Source: Schaalia cardiffensis
Lineage (GTDB): Bacteria > Actinomycetota > Actinomycetes > Actinomycetales > Actinomycetaceae
Direction of reading: 5' to 3'
DNA length: 64,000 bases
Assembly: GCF_016405145.1 (NCBI RefSeq)
Contig: NZ_JAEKIA010000007.1
Location: forward strand, 83,499 to 147,498
The position numbers were made by a program, and so were the translations under genes. Below, in pieces: positions 19,853 to 27,242 of this stretch (the stretch's first letter is position 1; every line of letters starts with the position of its first letter). Below the pieces are notes generated by a model. The model was not told where the DNA came from and made no database searches. It saw nothing but the letters and a program-made list of their open reading frames with translations.

Positions 19853-19886
19853 AGGGCCGGAATCGGGTTCTTCCGATTCCGGCCCT
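19853..19886. terminator. bidirectional terminator
   Basis: A 14-bp perfect stem, AGGGCCGGAATCGG (19853-19866) and CCGATTCCGGCCCT (19873-19886), with loop GTTCTT. It sits between two convergent genes and starts directly after the TGA of the upstream gene. No long T-run is present on either side. Confidence 0.8.
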
Positions 19887-19905
19887 CATGTTTGTCACTC
19901 AAAGG

Positions 19906-20196
19906 TCACTTCTTCATTGAATCCTTTGAGTCCTCAGACATGGAGCCGCCGTCTTTCATCTTGTCGCCATCCTTCATGCCGTCGCCATCTTTCATCTTGT
20001 CGCCGTCCTTCATGGCGTCGCCATCTTTCATCTTGTCGCCGTCCTTCATGGCGTCGCCTGAGCCCGAGTCCTTCATCTGCTGATTCGTCGAAGCCGGGTC
20101 CTTCATGGCATCGCCATTGGAGGAATTCGAGCATGCACTCAGACCGAGGGCTGCGACTGAGATGACGAGGGCGGAAGCTGCGAGCTTGGGGAGCAT
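19906..20196 (-). CDS. small secreted lipoprotein with GDxMKD hexapeptide repeats
   Basis: 96 residues: lipoprotein signal with lipobox LSAC (Cys22), then a highly charged body of GDAMKD/GDKMKD repeats from about residue 46 to 82 and a Lys-rich end. It recalls the small Met/Lys/Asp repeat secreted proteins of other bacteria, but I cannot assign a function. Metal or redox buffering by surface Met is a guess. A good SigK-like promoter (CAATCC-N15-CCGAAT) lies upstream on this strand and it is divergent from dipZ. In M. tuberculosis the SigK targets beside dipZ are the MPT70/MPT83 secreted proteins, so this may be their positional counterpart. Confidence 0.75.
   Translation of the reverse strand: MLPKLAASALVISVAALGLSACSNSSNGDAMKDPASTNQQMKDSGSGDAMKDGDKMKDGDAMKDGDKMKDGDGMKDGDKMKDGGSMSEDSKDSMKK
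19952..20059. repeat. three tandem 36-bp repeats inside the lipoprotein gene
   Basis: Units at 19952-19987, 19988-20023 and 20024-20059 differ at only a few positions. Each encodes two hexapeptides (GDxMKD GDKMKD). Length is a multiple of three, so copy changes would keep the reading frame. Confidence 0.85.
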
Positions 20197-20254
20197 GGGG
20201 AAACCTTTCGATGATCAATGATTCTCAACAGCCTTCGAGCGGCTGCCACGAGAG

Positions 20255-20281
20255 ATTCGGAGTCCACAGGGGCTCGGATTG
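20255..20281 (-). promoter_or_regulatory. SigK-like ECF promoter for the repeat lipoprotein
   Basis: On the minus strand: CAATCC (20281-20276), 15 nt, CCGAAT (20260-20255). This resembles the M. tuberculosis SigK consensus (CCATCC and CCGAAT). The spacer equals that of the dipZ candidate on the other strand. The start codon is about 59 nt downstream, preceded by GAAAGG. Confidence 0.55.
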
Positions 20282-20327
20282 CAACAAGGAGTGTGAGGAA
20301 GACCACTTCTTGTGGGTGTGTTGAATC

Positions 20328-20354
20328 CCATCCGCCAGCGGCTCGGCCTCGAAC
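20328..20354 (+). promoter_or_regulatory. SigK-like ECF promoter for dipZ
   Basis: CCATCC (20328-20333), 15 nt, TCGAAC (20349-20354), then 15 nt to the dipZ ATG. The -35 is a perfect match to the remembered SigK consensus and the -10 matches its CGAA core. It is paired divergently with the lipoprotein promoter. Confidence 0.5.
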
Positions 20355-20369
20355 CAGGGGTGTCGTCGA

Positions 20370-22112
20370 ATGAAAGGTGGACTCGTGCTCAGTGTCGCCC
20401 TCATCGGATTGCTCGGCGGATTCATTACGGGAATCTCGCCGTGCATCCTCCCCGTGCTCCCCGTGATCTTCTTATCGGGAGGTGCCCAATCAGCGCGCCC
20501 TACGATCCAGATCGCAGGCCCTTTGGCTCCCAAATCTGAACCCCAAAGTGAAGCTTCGAAATGGCGCCCTTACTTGGTGGTCGCGGGACTTGTCGTCTCC
20601 TTCACCTTCTTCACTCTTCTTGGATCCGCGCTGCTTTCGCTCCTGCATTTACCGCAGAGCTTCATTCAGTGGACGGGCGTTGTTCTCCTCACTGTGATCG
20701 GCATCGGCATGCTGGTCCCACGGGTCATGGAGGTTTTGGAAAAGCCCTTCCTGCGCTTCGGTCGTTCGACAGGACAGAAGAAGCCCTCGAACGGCCTTTT
20801 GCTGGGAATCGTCCTCGGCGCGGCCTATGTTCCCTGTGCTGGCCCGGTTCTCGCGGCCGTTTCCGTTGCGGGCACCACTGGAAGGATCGGGCCTGAGACT
20901 CTCGTCCTCGCTTTCTCTTTTGCCCTCGGTACCGCGATCCCCTTGCTTTTCTTCGCTCTCGCGGGTCGTCGTCTCACTGAAAGGATCGCAGCTTTCCGCT
21001 CCCATCAGCGCCAGATCCGCTCCATCGCAGGCATTGCAATGATCGCGCTGGCTCTCGGCATCGTGACGGGGGCTCCCGCTGCAATCCAACGAGCCCTGCC
21101 CGACTACTCTTCGAGCCTCCAGCAACGCACCGACGAAGCTCTCAACGGTTCTTCATCTCGCTGCGTTCCCGGTGCCGAAGGATTGGCGGATTGTGGTCCT
21201 CTTCCCAAAGTCGAGGGGATCAAAGGGTGGATCAACACTCCCGATGCTGGGGCGATTGCTCAAGAGGAGATCACTCGGGGAGTGACCCTGATCGACTTTT
21301 GGGCGTACTCGTGCATCAACTGTCAACGCTCAGTGCCCGGCATTGAGAAGCTTTACCAGACCTACAAGGATTCCGGTCTGCAGGTCATCGGCGTACACGC
21401 CCCCGAATACGCCTTCGAGAAAGTTGCTGAGAATGTTGAAGCAGGAACGAAGAAGCTGGGCATCACTTACCCGGTCGCCCTCGACTCGGACCTGGTGACC
21501 TGGACGAACTTCGATAATCACTACTGGCCCGCCCATTACTTGTCGGACGCTTCAGGCACAGTGAGAGCGATCCGTTTCGGCGAAGGAGGGGAGGGTGCAA
21601 CAGAGAATCAGATCCGAACTCTCCTCAAGGAGGCGGACCCGGATGTGAATCTTCCCGCTCCGGTATTCGCCAAGAATGAGCCGGAAACGAATCTTGCGAA
21701 TGACCGTACACCTGAAACCTACCTCGGTGCGCTGCGTGCCGAGCGCCACCAGGGAACTCCCTCCGCGAGGGGGCGCCTCCTTGCAGGTGAAGGCGAGTAC
21801 GCCTTCCCGGACAAACTCGCCACCCACTTCTTCGCCCTTGAAGGCAAATGGAATGTTTCAGGGGAGTCGATCACGCCTTCCGAGGAGGGGGAGGGAGGCA
21901 AACTCCGTCTCCATTACAAAGGGAAACGCGTTGACTTGGTGATTTCCGGAAGCGGGGTTCTCACCTGGACACTCGACGGCGAACGCAAGAGCCTCGAGAT
22001 CGAGGGCGCCCCGAATTCGATGACCCTCGTTGATATGCCCGAGTCGGGCGAGGGGATCCTCGAACTCGAGGTGCCTGCGGGCTTGGCGCTCTACTCCTTC
22101 ACCTTCGGGTGA
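20370..22112 (+). CDS. dipZ: DipZ-like cytochrome c biogenesis/thioredoxin membrane protein
   Basis: 580 residues. The N-terminal CcdA/DsbD-like membrane domain (about 1-240) has the functional Cys pair in [10 protein letters not shown] and [10 protein letters not shown] thioredoxin-like domain follows (about 290-430) with active site SCINC in [12 protein letters not shown], then a C-terminal beta-rich domain (about 450-580) as in mycobacterial DipZ. It should carry electrons from the cytoplasm to reduce extracytoplasmic disulfides. There is no Shine-Dalgarno and only a short predicted leader. The neighbours downstream are a SigK-like sigma factor and its anti-sigma. Confidence 0.88.
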   Translation: MKGGLVLSVALIGLLGGFITGISPCILPVLPVIFLSGGAQSARPTIQIAGPLAPKSEPQSEASKWRPYLVVAGLVVSFTFFTLLGSALLSLLHLPQSFIQWTGVVLLTVIGIGMLVPRVMEVLEKPFLRFGRSTGQKKPSNGLLLGIVLGAAYVPCAGPVLAAVSVAGTTGRIGPETLVLAFSFALGTAIPLLFFALAGRRLTERIAAFRSHQRQIRSIAGIAMIALALGIVTGAPAAIQRALPDYSSSLQQRTDEALNGSSSRCVPGAEGLADCGPLPKVEGIKGWINTPDAGAIAQEEITRGVTLIDFWAYSCINCQRSVPGIEKLYQTYKDSGLQVIGVHAPEYAFEKVAENVEAGTKKLGITYPVALDSDLVTWTNFDNHYWPAHYLSDASGTVRAIRFGEGGEGATENQIRTLLKEADPDVNLPAPVFAKNEPETNLANDRTPETYLGALRAERHQGTPSARGRLLAGEGEYAFPDKLATHFFALEGKWNVSGESITPSEEGEGGKLRLHYKGKRVDLVISGSGVLTWTLDGERKSLEIEGAPNSMTLVDMPESGEGILELEVPAGLALYSFTFG

Positions 22113-22158
22113 AGAAGGAGAAAAATCTCCTCGTCTGTGTGCACGGGGGCGCGCCGCT

Positions 22159-22164
22159 TAAGAT
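22159..22164 (+). promoter_or_regulatory. -10 box for the leaderless sigma-factor gene
   Basis: TAAGAT lies 6 nt before GTG 22171, with no Shine-Dalgarno. This looks like a housekeeping promoter rather than the SigK-like motif seen at dipZ. Confidence 0.4.
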
Positions 22165-22170
22165 TGGCGC

Positions 22171-22722
22171 GTGAAGAACCCGGAAACGACGGACGAGGAG
22201 CTTCTCGCACTCATCAAGACAGGGGACCGCGATGCATTCGAAGTCCTTTACGGACGATGGGTTTCGCGTCTCCTGGCGCTCGCCGTGTCAATCCTCGTGG
22301 ATCGAGCACAGGCCGAGGAGATCCTCCAAGAGACACTCCTGGAAGTATGGCGCACAGCGGGCGCATTTGACCCTTCAAAGGGGAGTGCGAGGGCGTGGCT
22401 CGTCACCATGACGAGGCGGCGGGCGATCGACAGGGTCCGCAGCTCAGAGGCGGCCCGCAGGCGCGAGGAGCGCAGACCTGATGAGGATCTGCCCTTCGAT
22501 GTGACTGCAGAAGCCGTCGAGACGTCCATCGTGGCGAAGGAGGTTCGAGATGCTCTCGAAGCCCTTGGAGAGCCGCACAAGACCACAATCGAGCTCGCCT
22601 ACTTCACGGGGCTCACGCATCGACAGATCGCCGAACAGATGAATACTCCGCTCGGTACTGTGAAAACACGAATCCGCGACGGCGTCGCACGACTGGGAAT
22701 GATCATGGGAGGTGGGCGATGA
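22171..22722 (+). CDS. sigK: ECF sigma factor, SigK-like
   Basis: 183 residues with sigma region 2 (DAFEVLYGRWVSRLLALAVSILVDRAQAEEILQETLLEVWR region, about 20-60) and region 4 (LGEPHKTTIELAYFTGLTHRQIAEQMNTPLGTVKTRIRDG region, about 128-170). Family and neighbourhood (dipZ upstream, RskA-like anti-sigma downstream with a 4-nt ATGA overlap) point to SigK. It should direct RNA polymerase to promoters like those at 20255 and 20328 when the anti-sigma is inactivated. Confidence 0.82.
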   Translation: MKNPETTDEELLALIKTGDRDAFEVLYGRWVSRLLALAVSILVDRAQAEEILQETLLEVWRTAGAFDPSKGSARAWLVTMTRRRAIDRVRSSEAARRREERRPDEDLPFDVTAEAVETSIVAKEVRDALEALGEPHKTTIELAYFTGLTHRQIAEQMNTPLGTVKTRIRDGVARLGMIMGGGR

Positions 22723-23597
22723 ACGCCAATCGTCATGAACCCGTCGACCCCGATGAGGTCGAGGGCTTCGAGTGTGAGGCCGTTGACATGGAGCTCGCCG
22801 GTATCCTCGGCTCTTCACTCGCTCCGCTTGAGCCTTCTGCCGGTTTCAAAGAGGCTCTCTTCGCGAGGCTCGACGAAGTCGAACAAATCTCAGAAGAGGC
22901 TCTGGCCACGGTGTCATCGGATATACGCTCCTCGTCCTCGTCAACGGGAGGAAAGGCTAGGGGCGAACAGGAGCCCCTTGCTCAAGTCCTTCCTCTCCGC
23001 AATAGGCTTCGCCCTTGGCTAGTGCGGACCACTGCAGCCGCCGCACTGCTCGTCGTAGGGATCGGGATCGGGCGGGCGAGCGCGATCACTGACATGTCTC
23101 AGGAGCACTCTTATGCGATGCTCAACCAGAGTCAGGACGTTGAGCGCTCCACTGACACAATGCCCGATGGGCACATCGCAACCCTCACCTGGTCGAGCGA
23201 GATGGGCAAGGCCGCTGTCACCTTGCCTTCCCAGATGAGCGAGGGCATGACAGAGCCGAGTTCGACGAAGGTTTTGCAGGTGTGGGTCCGCGATGCGCAA
23301 GGAGTGCGTTCGGCGGGTGTGTATTCGCCGAGCAGAGGGATGGACTTCGCGTTCATTGATCTTATGCCCGAGGACGGCGACGAGATCTTTGTGACGATCG
23401 AACCCGCTGGCGGTTCTCAGGCGCCGAGCGGAGAAGCTCTTGTCGCAATGCGCGTGGGCGCCTCCTCCTTCGCGGGCGACGAGGGCGGGACAGAAGACGG
23501 GGCCAGGACAGAAGACGGGGACGGAGCAGAAGAGGGAGACACAAGCGGGGCTGTTGAAGGGGCTCAGAAGGGGACGAGGGCGGCCCTGGACTCCTAG
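22719..23597 (+). CDS. rskA: RskA-like membrane anti-sigma factor
   Basis: 292 residues: cytoplasmic sigma-binding region (1-105), one membrane helix (TTAAAALLVVGIGIGRASA), and an extracytoplasmic RskA domain (about 130-245: IATLTWSSEMGKAAVTL, LQVWVRDAQG, FVTIEPAGGSQAPSG). In M. tuberculosis RskA holds SigK at the membrane and is cut by regulated proteolysis. The last 45 residues are an unusual acidic repeat tail (TEDGARTEDGDGAEEGD). Its start overlaps the sigma gene, so the two are coupled. Confidence 0.8.
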   Translation: MNANRHEPVDPDEVEGFECEAVDMELAGILGSSLAPLEPSAGFKEALFARLDEVEQISEEALATVSSDIRSSSSSTGGKARGEQEPLAQVLPLRNRLRPWLVRTTAAAALLVVGIGIGRASAITDMSQEHSYAMLNQSQDVERSTDTMPDGHIATLTWSSEMGKAAVTLPSQMSEGMTEPSSTKVLQVWVRDAQGVRSAGVYSPSRGMDFAFIDLMPEDGDEIFVTIEPAGGSQAPSGEALVAMRVGASSFAGDEGGTEDGARTEDGDGAEEGDTSGAVEGAQKGTRAALDS

Positions 23598-23600
23598 AGC

Positions 23601-23627
23601 CGAGGCGCTGAATGTCTTCAAGCCTCG
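23601..23627 (+). terminator. possible weak terminator after rskA
   Basis: CGAGGC/GCCTCG arms of 6 bp with a 15-nt loop, followed by GCGTCCTTTCCC. It is short and may be coincidental. Confidence 0.25.
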
Positions 23628-23653
23628 CGTCCTTTCCCGCTCATTGTTAGTTC

Positions 23654-23683
23654 TTGATTTTTCCTGACACTGGGGGATACGCT
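23654..23683 (+). promoter_or_regulatory. ssrA promoter
   Basis: TTGATT (23654-23659), 18 nt, TACGCT (23678-23683), giving a start about 40 nt before the mature tmRNA. A 7-bp hairpin (23691-23710) lies in the predicted 5' precursor. Confidence 0.45.
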
Positions 23684-23729
23684 GTAACGTCCGATCATTT
23701 CGATGGTCGGTGAGTTGATGAACTCAATA

Positions 23730-24100
23730 GGGGATGATCGGTTTCGACGGCGGTCGTCGATCGAGGGGAAGCGGGCCGAGAACGCGCGCTCAACTCGCTA
23801 ACGCTGCGTGCAAACCAATAGGTGCCGAACAGAACCGCACCGACTACGTTCTCGCCGCCTGATTGCCGCGTGAACCTTTAGTCCGTCAGCCCAGGTGGTG
23901 CCTCCAGCCTGGTGTCTGGCGTCGTTCAGGAGGCCACTGGGTGCGGACCATGTCGGTGGGTCCGTTCCGACACTCAATCGACTGAGCTTACTGGCAGCAG
24001 GCCTGCATGACGTCAGGGGCTGAGAAATAAACAGCAGGATGCGCCCGGAGAAGACCTCGGGGTCGGCCGTCGGACGGGGGTTCGATTCCCCCCATCTCCA
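23730..24100 (+). ncRNA. ssrA: tmRNA (transfer-messenger RNA)
   Basis: About 371 nt. The 5' end GGGGATGATCGGTTTCGAC pairs through GGGGATG with CATCTCC near the 3' end, and the T arm is GGACGGGGGTTCGATTCCCCCC. CCA is not encoded (A24100 is followed by CT). The tag reading frame resumes at GCC 23824 after AATAGGT and ends at TGA 23860-23862, encoding AEQNRTDYVLAA. tmRNA with SmpB rescues stalled ribosomes and marks the truncated product for degradation. The tag ends VLAA rather than the more usual ALAA. Confidence 0.95.
23824..23862 (+). CDS. tmRNA proteolysis-tag reading frame
   Basis: Twelve codons plus TGA: AEQNRTDYVLAA. It is read only in trans-translation after alanyl-tmRNA enters a stalled ribosome. 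Frame and resume codon were placed by similarity to the AATAAG-GCC context of mycobacterial ssrA. Confidence 0.85.
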   Translation, partial: AEQNRTDYVLAA

Positions 24101-24106
24101 CTCTAG

Positions 24107-24137
24107 AAGCCCCAGAACCGCACGGTTCTGGGGCTTT
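24107..24137 (+). terminator. ssrA terminator
   Basis: A 14-bp perfect stem, AAGCCCCAGAACCG (24107-24120) and CGGTTCTGGGGCTT (24123-24136), with a 2-nt loop and followed by TCCCTTG. It begins 7 nt after the tmRNA 3' end. Confidence 0.9.
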
Positions 24138-24353
24138 CCCTTGCCAATCCAAGGATTTCAGGCCCCTCGCATCTCGTAGCAGATATCGCACGATGCGCTG
24201 GAGTGTTCAGCGAATGATAACCTACACCGCCGATGGGCGGCTTGCCGGTGTCACAGCGGGGCAAGCTCAGCGATACTAGGTGTGATTGGGGAACGCCTCA
24301 GGGGAGGGGCAAAGGCCCAGCTCTCGCCCATGTGTGAATATGAGGAGGCCATC

Positions 24354-25076
24354 GTGCCAGCACCATCGAAGTCGCAGGTCCGCAAAGCGGGGTCAACTCT
24401 GCGGGCTTTCACGCAGGGCAAAGTAAGTGAACAAGAGCGTTTGGCTGCGCTTGAGGTGATCGCAGAGTATCGGAGAACATTCGCTGATCCTCTCCTGAAA
24501 GTGAACAATGGGCTTCGTAGCTTCCTCGCCACAGAGGGCATTGAGGCGGAGGTGAGTCAGCGTCTCAAGCGAATGGAGACGATCGTTGAGAAGCTCACCT
24601 ACCGGGAGAAGGGCCTGGATCTGTCACGCATGGGTGACATTGGCGGCTGTCGGATCGTCATCAGTGACAACAACATCCCCAACATTTATCGGATACGGGA
24701 GCGAATAGAATATCGTTGGGGCAAGCAGATCGTTCGAGAGTCGGATTATATCAATCATCCTCGCGCTTCTGGGTATCGCGCGGTCCACGTCATCGTCAAA
24801 CGAGATGAGCGTCTCATTGAAGTGCAGTTGCGCACGCAGAGGATGCATGAGTGGGCTCAACTCGTAGAATCGCTATCGCAGATGACAGGACTGAACTACA
24901 AACAAGATGTCGGTGAGTCTGCCGTGCAAGAGTTCGGGAAATGTCTTTCCAGGGTTCATCAGCATATGGATGGGCGCTATGAGCTCGTCGATGAAGATGT
25001 CAAGGAGTTCGGTTACTGGCGAAGCAGAGTCCTGGCTATGCTGGGTGGGGGTCAACTGGAGCAGGAGGAACACTGA
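24354..25076 (+). CDS. small alarmone synthetase (RelA/SpoT nucleotidyltransferase domain)
   Basis: 240 residues comprising only a RelA/SpoT synthetase domain, with no HD hydrolase or TGS regions. Catalytic motifs look intact: RMGDIGGCRIVI (metal Asp), DYINHPRASGYRAVH (G-loop) and IEVQLRTQRMHEWAQ (catalytic Glu). It should transfer pyrophosphate from ATP to GDP/GTP or, if toxic, to another substrate such as tRNA. Start GTG 24354 is preferred because AGGAGG lies 5 nt upstream. GTG 24282 and ATG 24330 are in frame but lack a ribosome site. The overlapping next gene suggests a two-gene unit. It lies just after ssrA. Confidence 0.82.
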   Translation: MPAPSKSQVRKAGSTLRAFTQGKVSEQERLAALEVIAEYRRTFADPLLKVNNGLRSFLATEGIEAEVSQRLKRMETIVEKLTYREKGLDLSRMGDIGGCRIVISDNNIPNIYRIRERIEYRWGKQIVRESDYINHPRASGYRAVHVIVKRDERLIEVQLRTQRMHEWAQLVESLSQMTGLNYKQDVGESAVQEFGKCLSRVHQHMDGRYELVDEDVKEFGYWRSRVLAMLGGGQLEQEEH

Positions 25077-25351
25077 TGACGAAGAACTCTAATGTCATTG
25101 AGCACTTCCTCCTCATCTATGACCGTAAGGAAGACAAACTTCTATCGTCTCGCTCGTATGGCACAGATGGAGATGTCGCGGCCCGCGCATACCGGGAGGC
25201 TGAGTTGCGCTACCACGATAGGCCCGAAATCGACATTGTCCTCGTCGGGTCTGACTCGCTTGAGACAGTGAAACGAACCCACTCGACATACTTCCGTGGC
25301 TTCACCGCGCACGACCTCCAGCAGCTCGTGGATTCTCTCAGCTTCGAGTGA
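25076..25351 (+). CDS. 91-aa partner of the alarmone synthetase
   Basis: Short soluble acidic protein (FLLIYDRKEDKLLSSRSYG, IDIVLVGSDSLETVKRTHSTYF). The start overlaps the synthetase stop (TGATG) behind AGGAGG, so it is translationally coupled. From memory, longer RelA/SpoT-domain proteins in other bacteria end in a similar segment (LVSVDSxExLxxxYPNYF), so this may be a split-off C-terminal domain. It could be a regulator or antitoxin of the synthetase. No characterised function is known to me. Confidence 0.65.
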   Translation: MTKNSNVIEHFLLIYDRKEDKLLSSRSYGTDGDVAARAYREAELRYHDRPEIDIVLVGSDSLETVKRTHSTYFRGFTAHDLQQLVDSLSFE

Positions 25352-25364
25352 GCAACAGCGCTAC

Positions 25365-26264
25365 TTAAAACCCTCCGTACAACCTCGCCTGGGTCTTCTC
25401 CAGAACCTCACGAAGGTCCTTTTTCCTCAGCTCCTCAACAGAGGTGAGGATTCGGTTGAGGGTCTCATCGAGGTCTTCGCCGTGGCGCTCGCCGCTTTTC
25501 GCTTCACCCTCCCTCTCCTTCGACGCCCCTGAAACAGCAGGCAGGTCCGTTTCCACAAGGAGGCGTTCTTCGGGCACCTGTCGGATGTAGGCTCGCCCGC
25601 GTTTCGACGTGAGCATCGCCGGGTTGATGGAGATATACCCGCCCATGCGGATCAGGCGCGTCAGATCATCACTCGTGCCCGAGAAACGATGGAACACGGG
25701 AACGAGCCCACGTCCGAGGGCGTCGGATCCTTCCAGGAGATCGAGGGCGGTGCTGGCGGCTCGAACCGCGTGAATTGAGAGGACATGGGGCAGAGGGCTC
25801 GACTTTTGAGTCTCCTCTCCGTGAACGCCCCCGCGAACTGCCGCCTCGCAGCTCATTGTCACAACCTCGGAAAACACCTCGACTTGCAGTTGTGCGGGCA
25901 CAGCCTTTAATCGCCTGGGCGCGAAATCCAGCCCGACCTCGCCAATGAGGCGAGTCTTTTCAAGGCCGGAGCCGAAGAGTTTGAGCTCTTCGCCGATGTG
26001 CGCCTCTTCGATATACCAGGGGTGCAGGCCAAGCGACCACGCCGGCCAGTACACCTCGTCGCCCTCGTCGGCACTTGCGCCTGAGTTGGCGCCCGCATCA
26101 CGGCGGGCGTTGGCCGCCCATTCCAGGTCCTCGTGGAAGTAAGAGGGTAGGAGCGTTTGGGCGACGAGCCGGAGCCCGCGTTTCGTGCAGGCGCGCAGGA
26201 AGGGGAGGCGCTCGCCCTCGTCAATGAAATCGAAATGGTAGTGGGTGTCTAGCCTCGAGAACAC
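25365..26264 (-). CDS. TatD-family metal-dependent hydrolase
   Basis: 299 residues with the TatD/TIM-barrel metal ligands in order: DTHYHFD, GEVGLDF, a central IHAVRA, PVFHRFSGT and VETDLPA. TatD proteins are DNases or related phosphoesterases. This sequence is divergent (for example IHAVRA in place of HxR-type segments), so the substrate is uncertain. GTG 26264 is chosen because GGAGGGG lies 6 nt upstream. A TTG at 26279 is also in frame. It overlaps the end of tcdA by 16 nt, implying coupling. Confidence 0.72.
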   Translation of the reverse strand: MFSRLDTHYHFDFIDEGERLPFLRACTKRGLRLVAQTLLPSYFHEDLEWAANARRDAGANSGASADEGDEVYWPAWSLGLHPWYIEEAHIGEELKLFGSGLEKTRLIGEVGLDFAPRRLKAVPAQLQVEVFSEVVTMSCEAAVRGGVHGEETQKSSPLPHVLSIHAVRAASTALDLLEGSDALGRGLVPVFHRFSGTSDDLTRLIRMGGYISINPAMLTSKRGRAYIRQVPEERLLVETDLPAVSGASKEREGEAKSGERHGEDLDETLNRILTSVEELRKKDLREVLEKTQARLYGGF

Positions 26265-27025
26265 GGCGTGCCCCTCCAAGAATCGACGAGGCGCGGGGGT
26301 GTGGGCATGGGGCTCAGACCGGCGAGTCTTTTAATGACTTGTCCGGCGAGCATCTGCCCCATGATCGGCGGCATATAGCTCATCGACCCGAGCTTCGCGT
26401 TCGCATCCCAGCTCTTCGGGGCGATGAAGCTGGGGTGTGCTTCTTGGGAGCTGAGGACTTCGAGGTCTGCGATCCCCCGGTGGCGGCATTCGCGGCGCAT
26501 CGCGCGGGCGAGATGGCAGTGGCGTGACTCTTGGACTTCGCAGAAGTGGAGCTGTGTCGGGTCGAATTTGTTGGCCGCGCCCATTGAGGAGATCAGAGGA
26601 ATCCTCTCCTTCGCGCACCAGCGGGCGATCCCGAGTTTTTGAGTGAGGGTGTCGATGCAGTCGAGAACGTAGTCGGGCCTGGGCAATCGGTCCAGGGTCT
26701 GTTCGAGTGTGCGCGAATCCAGGTAGGTCCGTGTCGCGAAGACCGTGCACTCGGGGTTGATATCGGCGACGATCTGGGCCATGACTTCGGCTTTTTCACG
26801 TCCGAGGGTCGAGGTGAAGGCGAGTTTTTGTCGATTGATATTCGATTCTTCGATGATGTCGCGGTCGAGGAGGACGAGGGAGCCGATCCCGCCGCGTGCG
26901 AGTGCTTCAGCGCAGCTCGAGCCGACGCCGCCCAGGCCGAGGACCATTACTCTCGCCTTTGTCAGCGAGTTCAGGCCTTCGGTGCCGAGGAGGAGTTCGA
27001 GTCGGGCGAAGCGTTCGCCGGGCAT
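26249..27025 (-). CDS. tcdA: tRNA threonylcarbamoyladenosine dehydratase (ThiF/E1-like)
   Basis: 258 residues. TcdA cyclises t6A37 of ANN-decoding tRNAs to ct6A using ATP. It has the E1-like nucleotide-binding GLGGVGSS, SNINRQ and DCIDTLTQK with typical TcdA order, and the C-terminal FIAPKSWDANAKLGSMSYMPP region. The start is ATG 27025 with GGGAGG upstream. It is first in a two-gene minus-strand operon with the TatD-like gene. Confidence 0.8.
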   Translation of the reverse strand: MPGERFARLELLLGTEGLNSLTKARVMVLGLGGVGSSCAEALARGGIGSLVLLDRDIIEESNINRQKLAFTSTLGREKAEVMAQIVADINPECTVFATRTYLDSRTLEQTLDRLPRPDYVLDCIDTLTQKLGIARWCAKERIPLISSMGAANKFDPTQLHFCEVQESRHCHLARAMRRECRHRGIADLEVLSSQEAHPSFIAPKSWDANAKLGSMSYMPPIMGQMLAGQVIKRLAGLSPMPTPPRLVDSWRGTPCSRG

Positions 27026-27170
27026 GGGGCCTCCCTAGTGATTCGGGCTTGGGGGAGCGGGGACGGATGGGGAACATTATTGCTGAGGGCGGGGAGCCGT
27101 TTCGAATGCCAAGAGGAGTCGAGTGCTCCGCCTTGACCTTCCTCTCCTTTCCAGGGCAGCAAACAAAGAA

Positions 27171-27186
27171 ATACCCCAGGGGGTAT
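27171..27186. promoter_or_regulatory. CsoR/CstR-type operator-like palindrome
   Basis: ATACCCC (27171-27177), AG, GGGGTAT (27180-27186): perfect 7-bp arms with a 2-nt centre, 57 bp before the TehA-like start. This is the G-tract palindrome bound by CsoR-family sensors of Cu(I) or persulfide. No such regulator is encoded in the window. Confidence 0.6.
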
Positions 27187-27242
27187 ATGCTTCCTATGTT
27201 TTTGCTCCTTCAGACCAGGCAATCGCGCCGAGAGGAACCTCA

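Noticed and set aside
19952..20059. CRISPR-like array
   Set aside because: The 36-bp units are directly adjacent without spacers and encode an in-frame peptide repeat.
23724..23760. Small ORF beginning near the ssrA 5' end
   Set aside because: This is the structured 5' end of tmRNA and not a protein-coding start.
24077..25364. Integrated island at the ssrA 3' end with an attachment-site duplication
   Set aside because: No second copy of the tmRNA 3' sequence and no integrase were found downstream, and the terminator directly follows ssrA.
26265..26279. TTG start five codons upstream for the TatD-like gene
   Set aside because: GGAGGGG with 6-nt spacing supports GTG 26264; the TTG lies inside that ribosome site.
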